A DNA stretch of 63,042 nucleotides. It comes from Zygnema cylindricum (lineage: Eukaryota; Streptophyta; Zygnematophyceae; Zygnematales; Zygnemataceae). The notes beneath the pieces are model-generated. The model had not been told where the DNA came from. It saw only the letters and a list, made by a program, of their open reading frames with translations, and did no database searches. Below are positions 44,424 to 55,357 of the stretch, piece by piece (position 1 is the stretch's first letter; every line of letters begins with the position of its first letter). Position numbers and translations under genes: made by a program. Where the stretch lies: NCBI GenBank assembly GCA_037447655.1, contig JBBHKE010002079.1, positions 1 to 63,042 of the forward strand, written 5' to 3'.

Positions 44424-44676
44424 GTAAGACACGTGACATTGTGGACTTGGTTTAGGGAAGGTCGAATTCACCCAATACTACAAAATATTAATTCAACATT
44501 ACGGTCATCATATACATATACATATACATACCCATATATGTAATAATGGATAACAAATCTAGATATTTACTTATTAAAGATTCAAACTCAAGATTTCTGG
44601 TTTATAACCTATTGGCCCACACTAACTAGGAGGCAATTGCTTGGGGGGGGGGTGCTGTGGATACCCAATGTCACAA

Positions 44677-44748
44677 ATTCGTAGGAAACAACTAGTTGAG
44701 TGGAGGAATTCCGTCATACATCACTCAATTGTCGTCCCTCCTATTATT
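44677..44748 (+). pseudogene. LRR exon e, dead
   Basis: The acceptor reads CAA, and the frame has TAG between FVGNN and LSGGIPSYI. The donor is intact. Confidence 0.75.
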
Positions 44749-45442
44749 GTAAGACCTATGCCACTATGGTTATGCTACACATAAAAAGCGTGCTCTTAAT
44801 GGTTTTGGTTTGCGATAGACCAACAAGGGGCAAGGGCGGTGGAGACTGTGAAAGAAAGCCATCTGGTGTGACAACTTTGTGCATTTCTCTTGTATTTGTA
44901 TCCATTTTGTGATCTACTCTATTATTTCATATGGTTTCACGGGTTATTATTGTTTGGGTTTTTTACTTGATTACTTTTGTTTAGCAAAGCTGTGCTCGAA
45001 ACATTGATGGTGTTTTGCATACCATTTTAGTTCTCATAAAGATGGATGTTTTGACATAATCACTGAAAATGTATATTTTTTTCTTCACTTTTTATTTTGA
45101 AATACGAAAGTGAAATTTATTAGAAGTTTCGCTACGAATTTGTCAATATGTCAAATTAGGAGGGGGGATTCTAAAATGACAGATACTTCAAAAATTTCCA
45201 GTATATGTGCTCTCCGAATGTAATGTTTACTAATTAATTTTACAATCCAATGAGCATTTCATATGTATTTTTAAAGCAAAGCCTAAATTTAAACTCTTGC
45301 TAAGAAGAGGATAGTCTATAATTTGCTCTAATGACTCGTTCTACTTGATTCAAGCGTCATGTTTAGACATTTTTATTTTCCATATATATTCTCATGGATT
45401 TTCATTGGTTGCCAAATTGTGTTTTTTTCACATTATTTTCAG

Positions 45443-45726
45443 TGATGCTACAAACAACTACTTCACCGGGCCGATTATCAAAAGCAATGAGCATCCAGGT
45501 TGTAAAGAGTTGGCCACCAATTGCCTGTTTAGCTCATTCCTCTCATCCAGATGTAAATCCACATATCAACGAAGTAAAAGCGATTGTGACGCGTTTTGCA
45601 ATGCGACCCAACCAGGAAGGCCTTGTGGGGGAGGCGATATCTGCTCCAATAGTACGTACGGAAAATCACGAACATGTGCATGCAATCCAGGATACAACAA
45701 CAAGGCGAACAAGTTTACTTGCAAAT
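45443..45726 (+). CDS. LRR end plus Cys-rich (EGF-like) exon
   Basis: The 284-bp exon is framed by TTTTCAG and GTAAGT. It starts as an LRR (FDATNNYFTGPI) and continues with about a dozen cysteines: CKELATNC, CKSTYQRSKSDCDAFC, CGGGDIC and CACNPGY ... CKC. The spacing resembles an EGF-like module rather than the usual C-terminal cap of LRR kinases. No transmembrane or kinase exon was found downstream within 1.5 kb. The exon is open, but its gene is broken upstream. Confidence 0.6.
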
Positions 45727-47246
45727 GTAAGTCCTCCCTTCCCAAGATGACCACGAATGGCTTCTCAAAATTTTAATTTAGTTTGCGAAAAATTTGAAAT
45801 CGATAAAATTATTAGTCCGCCGAAAGTGGCGAACATTGAATATTTGAATCTAACATCTAAGCACTATTCAGAGATTCCAAAAAATTATAATACATGTCGT
45901 GGGTATAGATACTCTAGAATGTTGAAAGAAAATAGTTTGGAGCGGCTTTTGAATTCACTGTCTAAAAGGTTATATCTTATTTTCTATAATGTTCAAAATT
46001 TTGTGTAGTGGAAGAAAATGGGAGTTTATCTAGCGATATACATAAATTTTTTACATGTTTCACTTCAAATCATCTTCTGCATCTCTCTCCCCACCCCAAA
46101 AATCAGGACTCAATAACCTTCTCTCAAATCTCTCTGTAATTTTTTTATTTGTAGTTCTTTGTTCGCTATTAAATTTCACCCCACTTCTCGATTTCAAATT
46201 CTATACTTATCTTCCTCTCAATGCCAACCCTCCTACCTCTGTCTGCACCTGTTGGTGATGAAAGAGAAGAATTTAAGATATCAAAGTTGTCTAATGCCTT
46301 CACATTACTTACCTGTTTCATCCATACCTTCTATGAAATTGAAATTTTTGAAAGGAAATTGTTAATTTTGCGGCAAGAAGTAGAGTCAATGACAAGGGAT
46401 TTTTTCTTTGCAATAATTTGCTGTGGTGTACCCACCACCACTTCTTCGTTCCTCCTCTCCTCCTCATCGTCCTCCACCATCCCCACGTCCTCATTCTCCC
46501 CCTACTCCTTGTCCTCGCCCACCTTCTCCACTAACCCAACCTCCTCGTCCCCCTCCACGTCGCTCTCCTCCACACTTTCCTCCTCCACATCTTACCACTC
46601 CTCTCTCTCCTCATTAATAATCAATCACGACGTCGCCCCCTTCCTCCCTTATAACAACCACCACCGGTTAGGATGTGGGGCGAAAGTTTCAAACTTATGA
46701 ATTGGGTTAAAACGGACAATAGTAAGAAGAGAGAAAAAGTTGACTTGGGCATTTAAAATTCGAATGTGCACTTTATTAGTCGTAGAGACTTTGACGGGGA
46801 GGTTATTTTTTATAAGCCGAGTCTTACTAAATCGGTGATTTGGTGGAGAGTTTTAATGTTTTAGCGTAGTAGTTTCTGTGGGCAGTTATTTTGTTTTTTG
46901 CAACTTTCATTGGGTTGTGTTTGGGTTTCTCGATCTTGCTATGTGCGCATAAGTGCCTTTGTAAGAGTATAAAGGAGAGATTTTAATTGGTTGAGGAGCC
47001 TTAATATGATGGTTCGTCATCGTATTGAGTTGTATACAGGTGTTTGTTGTGCTCCTTGGTGTTTTAGTCTAAGGGCTATCTATTGTGAGACTATAGAAGA
47101 ATCTATTACTAGCGCAATGTTGTATTTTCATCTCAACTTTTGCACTCCATACTCATAGTATTCTTTTTCTCTTTACACTCCTTGGGATTGATCAAATATC
47201 GACCGGAATGTATGGCTTGGTTTTCATGAGCGCACGTAATTCACAG
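45727..47246. other. Unassigned interval with pyrimidine-rich block
   Basis: Possible exons on the plus strand (45757-46008 and 46221-46400) have no recognised domain. From 46430 to 46620 the plus strand is almost only pyrimidines; the Ser-Thr- or Pro-rich reading frames there are composition artefacts. CACAG at 47242-47246 lies before the Copia-C LTR. Confidence 0.35.
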
Positions 47247-47331
47247 TATTGTTTTGAAAAGTTATTTTTGTGCGTACGCGACATTTTGTGCGCACGCGAT
47301 GTTTAATGCGTAAATTATTACCGGAATTAAT

Positions 47332-47616
47332 GTGGAGGTTCGAATGGATTTGCGGATTGGGGGAGTAGTTATACAATTGAAATTAAAGGGACATGAGGGA
47401 CTATTTGAGTTGACGGCGGATCGCGAAGCGATCCGATACGAAAAATTTGAAATGTTGAAAAAGCATGTCGCTCGTACGAAACATAATGCGACATGCGCAT
47501 TTATGAAAAAGGACGCCGCAGGTACGGAGCGTCTTATTTGGCAAGTGGACGTGAATGCTCTTCGCGACATCGTGGGATATTTGACGGCTCACGTGGATTT
47601 CGTTCGGATTTTGTGA
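47332..47616 (+). CDS. ORF inside the Copia-C LTR
   Basis: A 94-residue frame (MEVRMDLRIGGVVIQLKLKG ... MLKKHVARTKHN ... LIWQVDVNALRDIVGYL ... FVRIL, stop). In the 3' LTR the same reading is recovered over most of its length, in pieces broken by a frameshift and by an inserted 779-bp element. There most changes are conservative (H to Y, A to S, I to V). The solo LTR keeps only the ADREAI part. The family is not known to me. Protein-coding LTRs are unusual, so the ORF may also be chance. Confidence 0.35.
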   Translation: MEVRMDLRIGGVVIQLKLKGHEGLFELTADREAIRYEKFEMLKKHVARTKHNATCAFMKKDAAGTERLIWQVDVNALRDIVGYLTAHVDFVRIL

Positions 47617-47911
47617 CCACGCGGAATCGCATCAATCACACAATGTTTATTTTTGGACGCCCCGGATTCTTTGAAAAAATTTAAGGAATCTCGTTGAGTG
47701 ACGTAGCATGACTCAACATACGATTTTGTGAGATTGTGTGTAGTTGTAAATATTGGATACAACAATGGTTTGTCTTTTTGTGTATTACTTAATAGTGTCG
47801 ATTTACTCATTCTAACATACCTCGAATTATTTGGGTATACTAACAATAATAGAGGTAGCTGGTAGAATGCGTACGGCTAGTATGCCTCCGTACATTCGGT
47901 AGTGACCTCTA

Positions 47912-48410
47912 CACCGCGAATCGTAATTAGAGTAATGAAAAAATTAGAGTACAAAAACTATAAAAAAAAATTAGAGTAATTAACGCTAATTTATGTGATA
48001 GAGCTTATTCAACTATGAATTTTACTCTAATTTATTTAAGTACTCTAATTTGGCACCCTAATATCCTCTACTGTAAATAAGGTATTCCTACACAATTTGG
48101 CAAAACGTACAGTTTATCGTCACTATGACGTTTGCACTACGCGGTTTGTTAAAACGCAGTCACATGATAACGGCCTGTATTAAATCATTATTTGTATTTT
48201 TTTACTTAATAAAGTACAATTTTGCGGTCTGACACCGTCCGTACTTCACACTATTTAAAACGAACCTATAATAGAATTAAAAACGCTAATTAAACTTTAC
48301 CTTAAATAGAATAATGAAAAAAGTAGAATCGTTTACTCTATTTCCTATGATAGAGTCAAAATTTCGAGCGACCGAATTAGAGTAATTTACACTAATTACG
48401 ATTCGCGGTG
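47912..48410. mobile_element. TA-MITE-2 in the Copia-C 5' LTR
   Basis: 499 bp with inverted termini CACCGCGAATCGTAATTAG and TA on both sides (47910-47911 and 48411-48412). The other LTR lacks it at this position, which gives the empty site CTCTAGTG. Non-coding, AT-rich. Confidence 0.85.
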
Positions 48411-48883
48411 TAGTGTACATTTGTAGGACTTAGTCATTTTTGAACTTAGGAACTTGTTGTACCAAAATCTCTTTTTAGTCATTTTTGGTAATTTCATCTG
48501 AGGATTGCTCTCAGATCTATTTGCAAAATTATCTAGAATTTTGCATATGTGTTCCTCTTTCTATTTTAATTGTTTTCACATATTTACAGGCATAGTGTAT
48601 GCATGGTTTGTGCTTTACTTCGTTGTGAAGTTAGTCTGGTCAATCAAAGTTTTGGCAAACTGTTTTTCTGCAACTTTGAATGGATGGTGTGCTAAATCTG
48701 TAAGGTAATTTTATATGAATATTTGTGGGAAAACTGAGTGACCTAGAAAATATCTGTTTATGTAGTTTCAGATTGTTTTGTTAATTTTGTAGAATTCTAG
48801 GTGGATTCAAAGTAGGTTGTTTTTGGGGTAGTCTGTGGTGCTTCCGATGGTAAATCCATGGCTGAAAATGGATATGGAGAACA

Positions 48884-48897
48884 GGTTATGGGCCCAC
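48884..48897 (+). promoter_or_regulatory. Primer-binding site of Copia-C
   Basis: GGTTATGGGCCCAC directly after the LTR; 14 bases complementary to the tRNA-iMet anticodon arm. The ATG at 48888 opens a frame that matches the gag start of A and B (MGPRPRLPI), interrupted by TAA after Copia-B is removed. Confidence 0.8.
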
Positions 48898-48913
48898 GCC
48901 CACGGCTACCCAT

Positions 48914-49962
48914 TGTAGAAACTAATGGTTTTATTAGTATTTTCTAGGTATGAAAAGAAATATAGAAGTCGAGGCAGTCTATCTCTAACTTCTCTCTCCA
49001 ACTCTCAAACTTGTCGCAGTCACTGAGAAATTGGAGAGGAAGCTAGAGCCATGGCTACCTTGGCTATCCTGAGGTTTACAGGAATTTTATATTAGGGTTT
49101 ATTTATTTATTTAAAAGGTATGTGCCGGCGGCAGGATTTGATCCTTGTACCTACCAGCCGGCAGACAGGGAATAGCCGGTAGCCTTAGCCGTTAAGTCTA
49201 GCCGTAGTATTACGTATCATATAGTTTGATATTTATTTAAATGATTATACGTGCGATAAATCATTTAACTGAAATGAATTACGGGATGCATGGATCCAGT
49301 AATATATAATGTACGAATTATGGTACGGACAAAAATCAATACCGCGCATTTGTTTCGTATGTGAAACAAATACCGCGCATGTATTTATTACGGCTACGAT
49401 TAAATCCGAATTTAATCGGACGGCCGGGATTAGCGCCGAGATCGCGGAGGAAGATTTTGGCGGTTTGTGGCCATCGCCACATCGGATGACGCGTGGCAAA
49501 ATTCTGTTGGATTGCAGAATCTCCGGAGATTATGGCACCGAATCCGGATTTGACATGTGTCGACATTTAGGCCATGTCGTACAATTTCCGTACCTAAAGT
49601 ACACCGGCAGTTGTACTTTTGCGTACGGAACTCAATTCTGATTGGTTCCGTACATCAGTAGATAGAGTCTGTGAGAGAGATAGGACTTAGAAAAATTAGA
49701 AGATAGGACCCTCTCTCCCAGAGAGCTTCTGTACAAAAGGTCAACTTTGACCCTCCATAACTTACTGCTCAGGGGAGCAAATTCAGAGATTCTTTTTGCT
49801 ACCGACTCAGGGGAGTCTTGCCTTCACAAAGGTGCAGGTGGTCAAGGTTTTTGTCTGCCAGGGTGGCAGTTATTTTTGCTGGAACACAAAGGGGTCAGGA
49901 TTATCCTAGAGGCTTCTTGGAAGCTGTCTACTCTGAGGACTTATGGAGGTCTCAGAGTTTCA
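48914..49962 (+). repeat. Copia-B 5' LTR
   Basis: 1049 bp, TGTAGAAAC to GAGTTTCA. It carries conserved hairpins at 49739-49752, 49766-49779 and 49804-49817 and the antisense tRNA-like block at 49131-49200. Confidence 0.93.
49131..49200 (-). other. tRNA-like block, antisense in the Copia-B LTR
   Basis: On the minus strand TTAACGGCTAAGGC is followed 37 bases later by AGGATCAAATCC, one base from a B-box. A stem AGGAT/ATCCT closes the T-arm. The matching place in Copia-A has TTAATGGTTAAGGC and GGTTCAAACC. Confidence 0.45.
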
Positions 49963-49977
49963 GGTTATGGGCCCACC
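49963..49977 (+). promoter_or_regulatory. Primer-binding site of Copia-B
   Basis: GGTTATGGGCCCACC directly after the LTR end. It lies within the open gag frame (…FQVMGPPS…). Confidence 0.85.
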
Positions 49978-51322
49978 CTCTAGGGTACCAATCTTTATTG
50001 GAACTGGCTTCATATACTGGGAAAGTATGATGATAGGAGCTCTATGCGAAAAAAGGTTTTGGGGGATAGTGAGTGGACGGTTGGGGCGTCCATCAAGTCT
50101 TGGAATTCCTCCAAGGTTTGGAGGAACCAGATTCACCAGGAAAGAGGACCCACCTTCAACGGAGGAAACAAAAGAAGGAGAGGTGGTGGACAAAGGAAAG
50201 GAGAAGGAGACGACCACACCTAAAGCAACTGGTTCCACATTCATGTCACCTATTCCGAGGAATGAGGAGAATGATACTGAAACCTGGGACTTAAACAATA
50301 TGGCGGCAAACCACTTCATCCTACGCCATCTCACTCAAGGACTTGCATGTCTTCATTTGCAGGTAGAAAGAGCATCCGATCTTTGGATGGCTCTCATAGA
50401 GATGTACCGAAGTGGTACGATTCAGCAACAACAGTTGGCTGATCAGAAAGTTAAGGAGTATGTATACAAAGGGGGAAATATGTTGGATTTTTGCAATGAG
50501 CTTGCTACACTCTTCATGGAGCTACAGAGTGCGGGAAAAGATTTTAGTGAAAAAGAAAAGAAAAACTGTTTACTGATGAAGTTACCTGATGAGTTCGTGA
50601 ACATAGTTTACCGTGTGCAGGACTTGCCTGACTCAAGGTGGATATGGAACTCAGTGGTAGGGATGATTCTCGTTCAAGAGAATACAATTGAGATTCGAAG
50701 GGGAGGAAAAAGTGGCCAAGCCGTAGCAACAGCGACTGATTGGAGGAACACGGATTCCCGAAAACCGATCGGAAACTATGGGGGTAGGGAGCAGAAAAAA
50801 CAGGCCGATGAGTTCAAACCAAGGGCTCCCAAAGGTCTATGTCACTTTTGTAAGAAACCGGGGCACTATATGGCAGAGTGCACTAAGCTAACCGAGCTTC
50901 GATTAAAGGAGGGGCAGACCGGTGGTACCCCGAGAGGAAAGAAAAAGGCCCTTGTCACACAGGTACTTGAGGCTGAATCCGAGGACGAGGACGATGAGCT
51001 CCTTTTGGATGAGGAGTTGGAGGCGAAAAATGAGGTCAAAATTCCACGAAGGCAGAAATGTGCTTACGGTGGATTGAAAGGTGAAGCAGGCTGGATTGTA
51101 GATTCAGGTGCCTCCATGCACATGTGTAAGAATAGACACCAGTTCACTAAGATAAGAAAGATTCCCACCGTAGAGATAGAGTACGGGGAAGGGAGGATAG
51201 TCACCACTACTCTTGTACGATCGGTAGATCTAAAAGTGTTAGTAGAAGGAAAGACATCCATATTAACATTCTCCGATGTATTGTTTATTCCGGAGCTGAA
51301 CAAAAATCTTATCTCTACATGA
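49967..51322 (+). pseudogene. Copia-B gag and protease
   Basis: The frame is open from the primer-site ATG (MGPPSRVPIFIG), or from ATG 49943 inside the LTR (MEVSEFQVMGPP), to 51322. Gag spans about 330 residues with one intact CCHC knuckle, CHFCKKPGHYMAEC, at 50839-50880. A spacer rich in Glu and Asp leads to the protease with intact DSGAS at 51101-51115. The frame ends at TGA at about 51320 (ST-stop-VLD) where relatives have Ala. That single base change separates it from the downstream frame, which is in the same register. Gag itself looks functional. Confidence 0.85.
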
Positions 51323-53017
51323 GTATTAGATGATAAGGGTTTTTTTACTAGCACTAGGGAAGGTGTCTTTACTGCTAGTTTTGAGGATGATGTCTATTTC
51401 ATTGCTGAGAAAGGTAGCCATGGGATGTTTAGGCTGATCTTAAGTAATGAAAAGAAGAAACTTTACTATGTTGGTGTTCATGATATTATGATGTGGCATA
51501 AGAGGCTTGGGCACGTGAATCTAGATAAGTTAAGAGAGATGAAAAAGATGGGAGTGGTGGAAGGGATTAAGTTCAGTGAGAGTGATGATATAAGTGATTG
51601 TAGTGGATGTGCTCAAGGTAAAGCACACAGATTACCCTTTCCTAAGTCAGCCACCTATAAGGGAGAAAAAATCCTAGATCTAGTACACACAGATATTTGG
51701 GGTCCGGCTAAAGTGCCCTCACCGGGGGGGAAGAGATTTATGATGACTATAACTGATGATTGGTCTCGATATTCTCGGGTATATTTTTTGAAAAACAAGT
51801 CCAAAGCTGAGGATTGTTTTAGACAATATAAAGCATGGAGCGAAAAACTCCATGAAACTCCAATCAAGAGAGTAAGGAGTGACAATGGTGGAGAGTATAC
51901 TTCTAACCAGTTTGAGGATTTTTTGAGGGAAGATGGGGTTCAACATCAAAAGACAGTTCCAGAAAATCCGGAACGGAATGGGGTAGCTGAAAGGTTAAAT
52001 AGAACACTAAGTGATAGTGCTAGAAGTATGTTGTCAGATAAAAAGATAGGAAAAAGGTTTTGGGCAGAAGCAATGAACTGTGCTAATTACCTCAAGAATA
52101 GAGTTCTTACTTCAGCTATAAAAGATCAAACACCTTAAGAGAGATGGACAGGCCGGAAACCAGACATATCTCATTTAAAGGTTTTCGGCAGTCAAGTGTT
52201 CAGTCTGGATACTGATCGGTCCAATTGGAAGCTAGATCCTAAAGGAAAACCGGGATACTTATTAGGATATGATGAAGATGTTAAAGGATATAGAGTTTAT
52301 GATCTAAAAAGGGAAGATATTATCTTAGTAAAACATCTAGTAGTTATGGATGAAGGAAAGTCTGTGGATCCCTTCAAATATACGAAGTCAGTAAAAATCA
52401 AATTTGAGTCAGAAAATTCCGATGACTTTGAGCTTCCTAACTATCCAGGTTTTAGAGAAGATGACATTCTTGCAGGAATAAATCAGACCGAAAAGGACTC
52501 GGCTGTGGAAACTCCAGTGACAACTCTGCTCGAAGCGGAAGACGTGGTGGAAATTGATTCGGAATCAAGGGATAGGGGAGAAGCCGAGTTTGTTCGAAAG
52601 AATCCACGAGAACCATCTATTCCGGCCTCAGATTTTGAGGGGGGGAGGAGAAGTAGCAAAAGACTGCAAGAAAAACAGGTTAATAACAAGGTAACTAAAC
52701 TATCTCATCAAGATGAACCTCAAACTTATAGAGAGGCGATGACTTGTCCAGAAAGAAACCGGTGGAAGACAGCCATCAATGAGGAGATGGCTTCAATCAT
52801 GGCAGCCGATACTTGGGAGCTGGTGGACTGTCCACCTAACCGAAAACCAATTGGTTGTAAGTGGGTTTTCAAATTAAAACTGAACCCAGATAACACAATC
52901 GAACGCTACAAGGCGAGATTAGTGGCAAAGGGATTTCACAAAAGGAAGGAATTGACTACGAGGAAACCTTTGCCCCGGTGGTCAGATTTCCCTCCGTCCG
53001 CATACTTCTTAGTTTAG
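51323..53017 (+). pseudogene. Copia-B integrase and start of reverse transcriptase
   Basis: In the same register as gag it reads VLDDKGFF, the GAG-pre-integrase (MMWHKRLGHVNLDKL), zinc-binding DCSGCAQGKAHRLPF, and the integrase core with DLVHTDIWG, SDNGGEY and NGVAERLNR. TAA at about 52136 replaces Tyr in TPYERW. It continues with the integrase tail and [15 protein letters not shown] of the reverse transcriptase. A one-base deletion near 52938 (GFTQKEG became GFHKRKE) shifts the frame. All three catalytic integrase residues are present. Confidence 0.85.
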
Positions 53018-54297
53018 CAGCGGCGGAAGACATGGAAGTACATCAGATGGATATCAAGACAGCCTTTTTGCATGGAGAATTGGAAGAGGAGATCTTCATG
53101 CGACAACCCGAAGGTTTTGTGGAGGAAGGAGAGGAGAGTAAGGTATGCCGGCTGATTAAATCTCTTTATGGTTTGAAACAGGCACCTCGACAATGGAATA
53201 AGAAGCTTGATGAGTTTCTTACCGGTCTGGGATATATTCGGATCAGCTCAGATCACTCAATCTATGTTTTTGAAGATGAGGAAGGTTTGATATTTATTGC
53301 AATTTATGTTGATGATTTGTTTGTATTAAGTAAATCAATGGAAAAAATTAACAAACTGAAAACCGATCTTAAGGGGAGATTTGAAATGAAGGATATGGGA
53401 GAAGCAAAATATATTTTGGGAATTCAAGTAGAGAGAGACCGGAAAAGGAAAATTATAAAACTGACTCAAAAGGAAGCAATAGGGAACATGCTTGAAAAAT
53501 TTCAAATGGATAAAGCTAATAGTTGTACAACTCCAATGGAGTTGAACAAGGGAAGTGAGGGGAGTGAGGAAGGAGTCATAGTCTTAGACGAGGAATTATC
53601 TCCTGATGAACAGAAGTTCATGCAGACTATTCCTTACAGGCAAGTAGTGGGAAGTCTAATCTATTTTATGAATTGTACCCGGCCGGATTTTGCTGCAGCT
53701 ATAGGAGTGCTGAGTAGAAGTCTAAATGCTCCCACTAAGAAGGATTGGGAGGCAGCTAAGAGAGTCCTTAGATATTTGGTAGGATCTAGAGATCTATGGT
53801 TGCATTTGGGTGGGGAGAATACTGACATCACTACTTGGAGTGATGCCAGTTATGGTGATGCTCCAATGAGGAGATGTACTTCTAGATATGTATTATATGT
53901 GGGTGATGGGGCTTGCTGTTGGAGTAGCAAACAGCAAAAGGTTATTGCTCAGTCCACCATGGAGGCTGAGTATATGGCCTCTTGCTCTGCTGTAAAAGAA
54001 TTGATGTGGGTCAAGTCTTTGCTTGGTGAGCTTGGTCACCTTAAGAGTGGTGTGCAGAAAATATTTTGTGATAATCACGCAGCAATCGCTATTTCTGCCA
54101 ATCCTAAACACCATTTTAAAGCCAAACACATGGACATCAGACTCAGCTTTGTTAGAGAGAAAGTAGAAAACAAAATAATCAGTTTAGAGTACAGACCAGA
54201 TAGTGAGATGGTAGCAGATATGATGACCAAACCTGTGCCTTCCGCTAAGCTAATTTTTTGCAGGGAGAAGTGTGGTCTGAAATTAAAGATTGACTAG
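52978..54297 (+). CDS. Copia-B reverse transcriptase and RNase H frame
   Basis: A 439-residue open frame, intact from [17 protein letters not shown] through [17 protein letters not shown] (53305-53316) and the RNase H motifs SDASYGD, AEYMASC and FCDNHAAI, to the end GLKLKID. It is the only undamaged catalytic frame of the A/B/F group here. It lacks its own start, being the downstream part of a polyprotein, so expression would need correction of the upstream lesions. Confidence 0.85.
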   Translation: MVRFPSVRILLSLAAAEDMEVHQMDIKTAFLHGELEEEIFMRQPEGFVEEGEESKVCRLIKSLYGLKQAPRQWNKKLDEFLTGLGYIRISSDHSIYVFEDEEGLIFIAIYVDDLFVLSKSMEKINKLKTDLKGRFEMKDMGEAKYILGIQVERDRKRKIIKLTQKEAIGNMLEKFQMDKANSCTTPMELNKGSEGSEEGVIVLDEELSPDEQKFMQTIPYRQVVGSLIYFMNCTRPDFAAAIGVLSRSLNAPTKKDWEAAKRVLRYLVGSRDLWLHLGGENTDITTWSDASYGDAPMRRCTSRYVLYVGDGACCWSSKQQKVIAQSTMEAEYMASCSAVKELMWVKSLLGELGHLKSGVQKIFCDNHAAIAISANPKHHFKAKHMDIRLSFVREKVENKIISLEYRPDSEMVADMMTKPVPSAKLIFCREKCGLKLKID

Positions 54298-54310
54298 AAA
54301 ATAAGAGGAG

Positions 54311-55357
54311 TGTAGAAACTAATGGTTTTATTAGTATTTTCTAGGTCTGAAAAGAAATATAGAAGTCGAGGCAGTTTATCTCTAACTTCTCTCTCCAACT
54401 CTCAAACTTGTCGCAGTCACTGAGAAATTGGAGAGGAAGCTAGAGCCATGGCTACCTTGGCTATCCTGAGGTTTACGGGAATTTTATATTAGGGTTTATT
54501 TATTTATTTAAAAGGTATGTGCCGGCGGCAGGATTTGATCCTTGTACCTACCAGCCGGCAGACAGGGAATAGCCGGTAGCCTTAGCCGTTAAGTCTAGCC
54601 GTAGTATTACGTATCATATAGTTTGATATTTATTTAAATGATTATACGTGCGATAAATCATTTAACTGAAATGAATTACGGGATGCATAGATCCAGTAAT
54701 ATATAATGTACGAATTATGGTACGGACAAAAATCAATACCGCGCATTTGTTTCGTATGTGAAACAAATACCGCGCATGTATTTATTACAGCTACGATTAA
54801 ATCCGAATTTAATCGGACGGCCGGGATTAGCGCCGAGATCGCGGAGGAAGATTTCGGCGGTTTGTGGCCATCGCCACATCGGATGACGCGTGGCGAAATT
54901 CCGTTGGATTGTAGAATCTCCGGAGATTATGGCATCGAATCCGGATTTGACATGTGTGACATTTAGGCCATGTCGTACAATTTCCGTACCTAAAGTACAC
55001 CGGCAGCTGTACTTTTGCGTACGGAACTCAACTCTGATTGGTTCCGTACATCAGTAGATAGAGTCTGTGAGAGAGATAGGACTTAGAAAAATTAGAAGAT
55101 AGGACCCTCTCTCCAGAGAGCTTCTGTACAAAAGGTCAACTTTGACCCTCCATAACTTACTGCTCAGGGGAGCAAATTCAGAGATTCTTTTTGCTACCGA
55201 CTCAGGGGAGTCTTGCCTTCACAGGGGTGCAGGTGATCAGGGTTTTTGTCTGCCATGGTGGCAGTTATTTTTGCTGGAACACAAAGGGGTCAGGATTATC
55301 CTAGAGGCTTCTTAGAAGCTGTCTACTCTGAGGACTTATGGAGGTCTCAGAGTTTCA
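54311..55357 (+). repeat. Copia-B 3' LTR
   Basis: 1047 bp, TGTAGAAAC to GTTTCA, preceded by the purine tract AAATAAGAGGAG and followed by CCCAT. Confidence 0.93.

Larger units (their letters stand above)
43058..45726 (+). pseudogene. Plus-strand LRR pseudogene (six exons)
   Basis: Exons at 43239-43310, 43547-43618, 44051-44122, 44352-44423 and 44677-44748 are each exactly 72 bp and encode one LRR of the form LxLxxNKLSGxIPxxIxxLxSL. A larger exon at 45443-45726 encodes the end of the LRRs and a Cys-rich tail. All have GTAAG donors and phase-2 borders. The exon at 44677 has lost its acceptor (CAA for CAG) and has an in-frame TAG. The 5' end was removed by Copia-F. It is a paralogue of the minus-strand gene on the left, inverted. 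Confidence 0.8.
47247..48883 (+). repeat. Copia-C 5' LTR, with MITE-2
   Basis: It starts TATTGTTTTG (second base G decayed to A) and ends GGAGAACA before the primer site. It includes a MITE at 47912-48410. Without it the LTR is about 1.1 kb. Confidence 0.75.
48914..55357 (+). mobile_element. Copia-B, nearly intact Ty1/copia element
   Basis: A 6.4-kb element flanked by CCCAT at 48909-48913 and 55358-55362. The LTRs (1049 and 1047 bp) differ at about 20 positions by eye, near 98 percent identity, so it is one of the youngest insertions. It lies 16 bases past the primer site of Copia-C. Confidence 0.94.

Noticed and set aside
46423-46617. Pro-rich ORF resembling an extensin.
   Set aside because: It arises from a pyrimidine tract; no signal peptide or hydroxyproline repeat pattern, and the other frame is equally Ser/Thr-rich.
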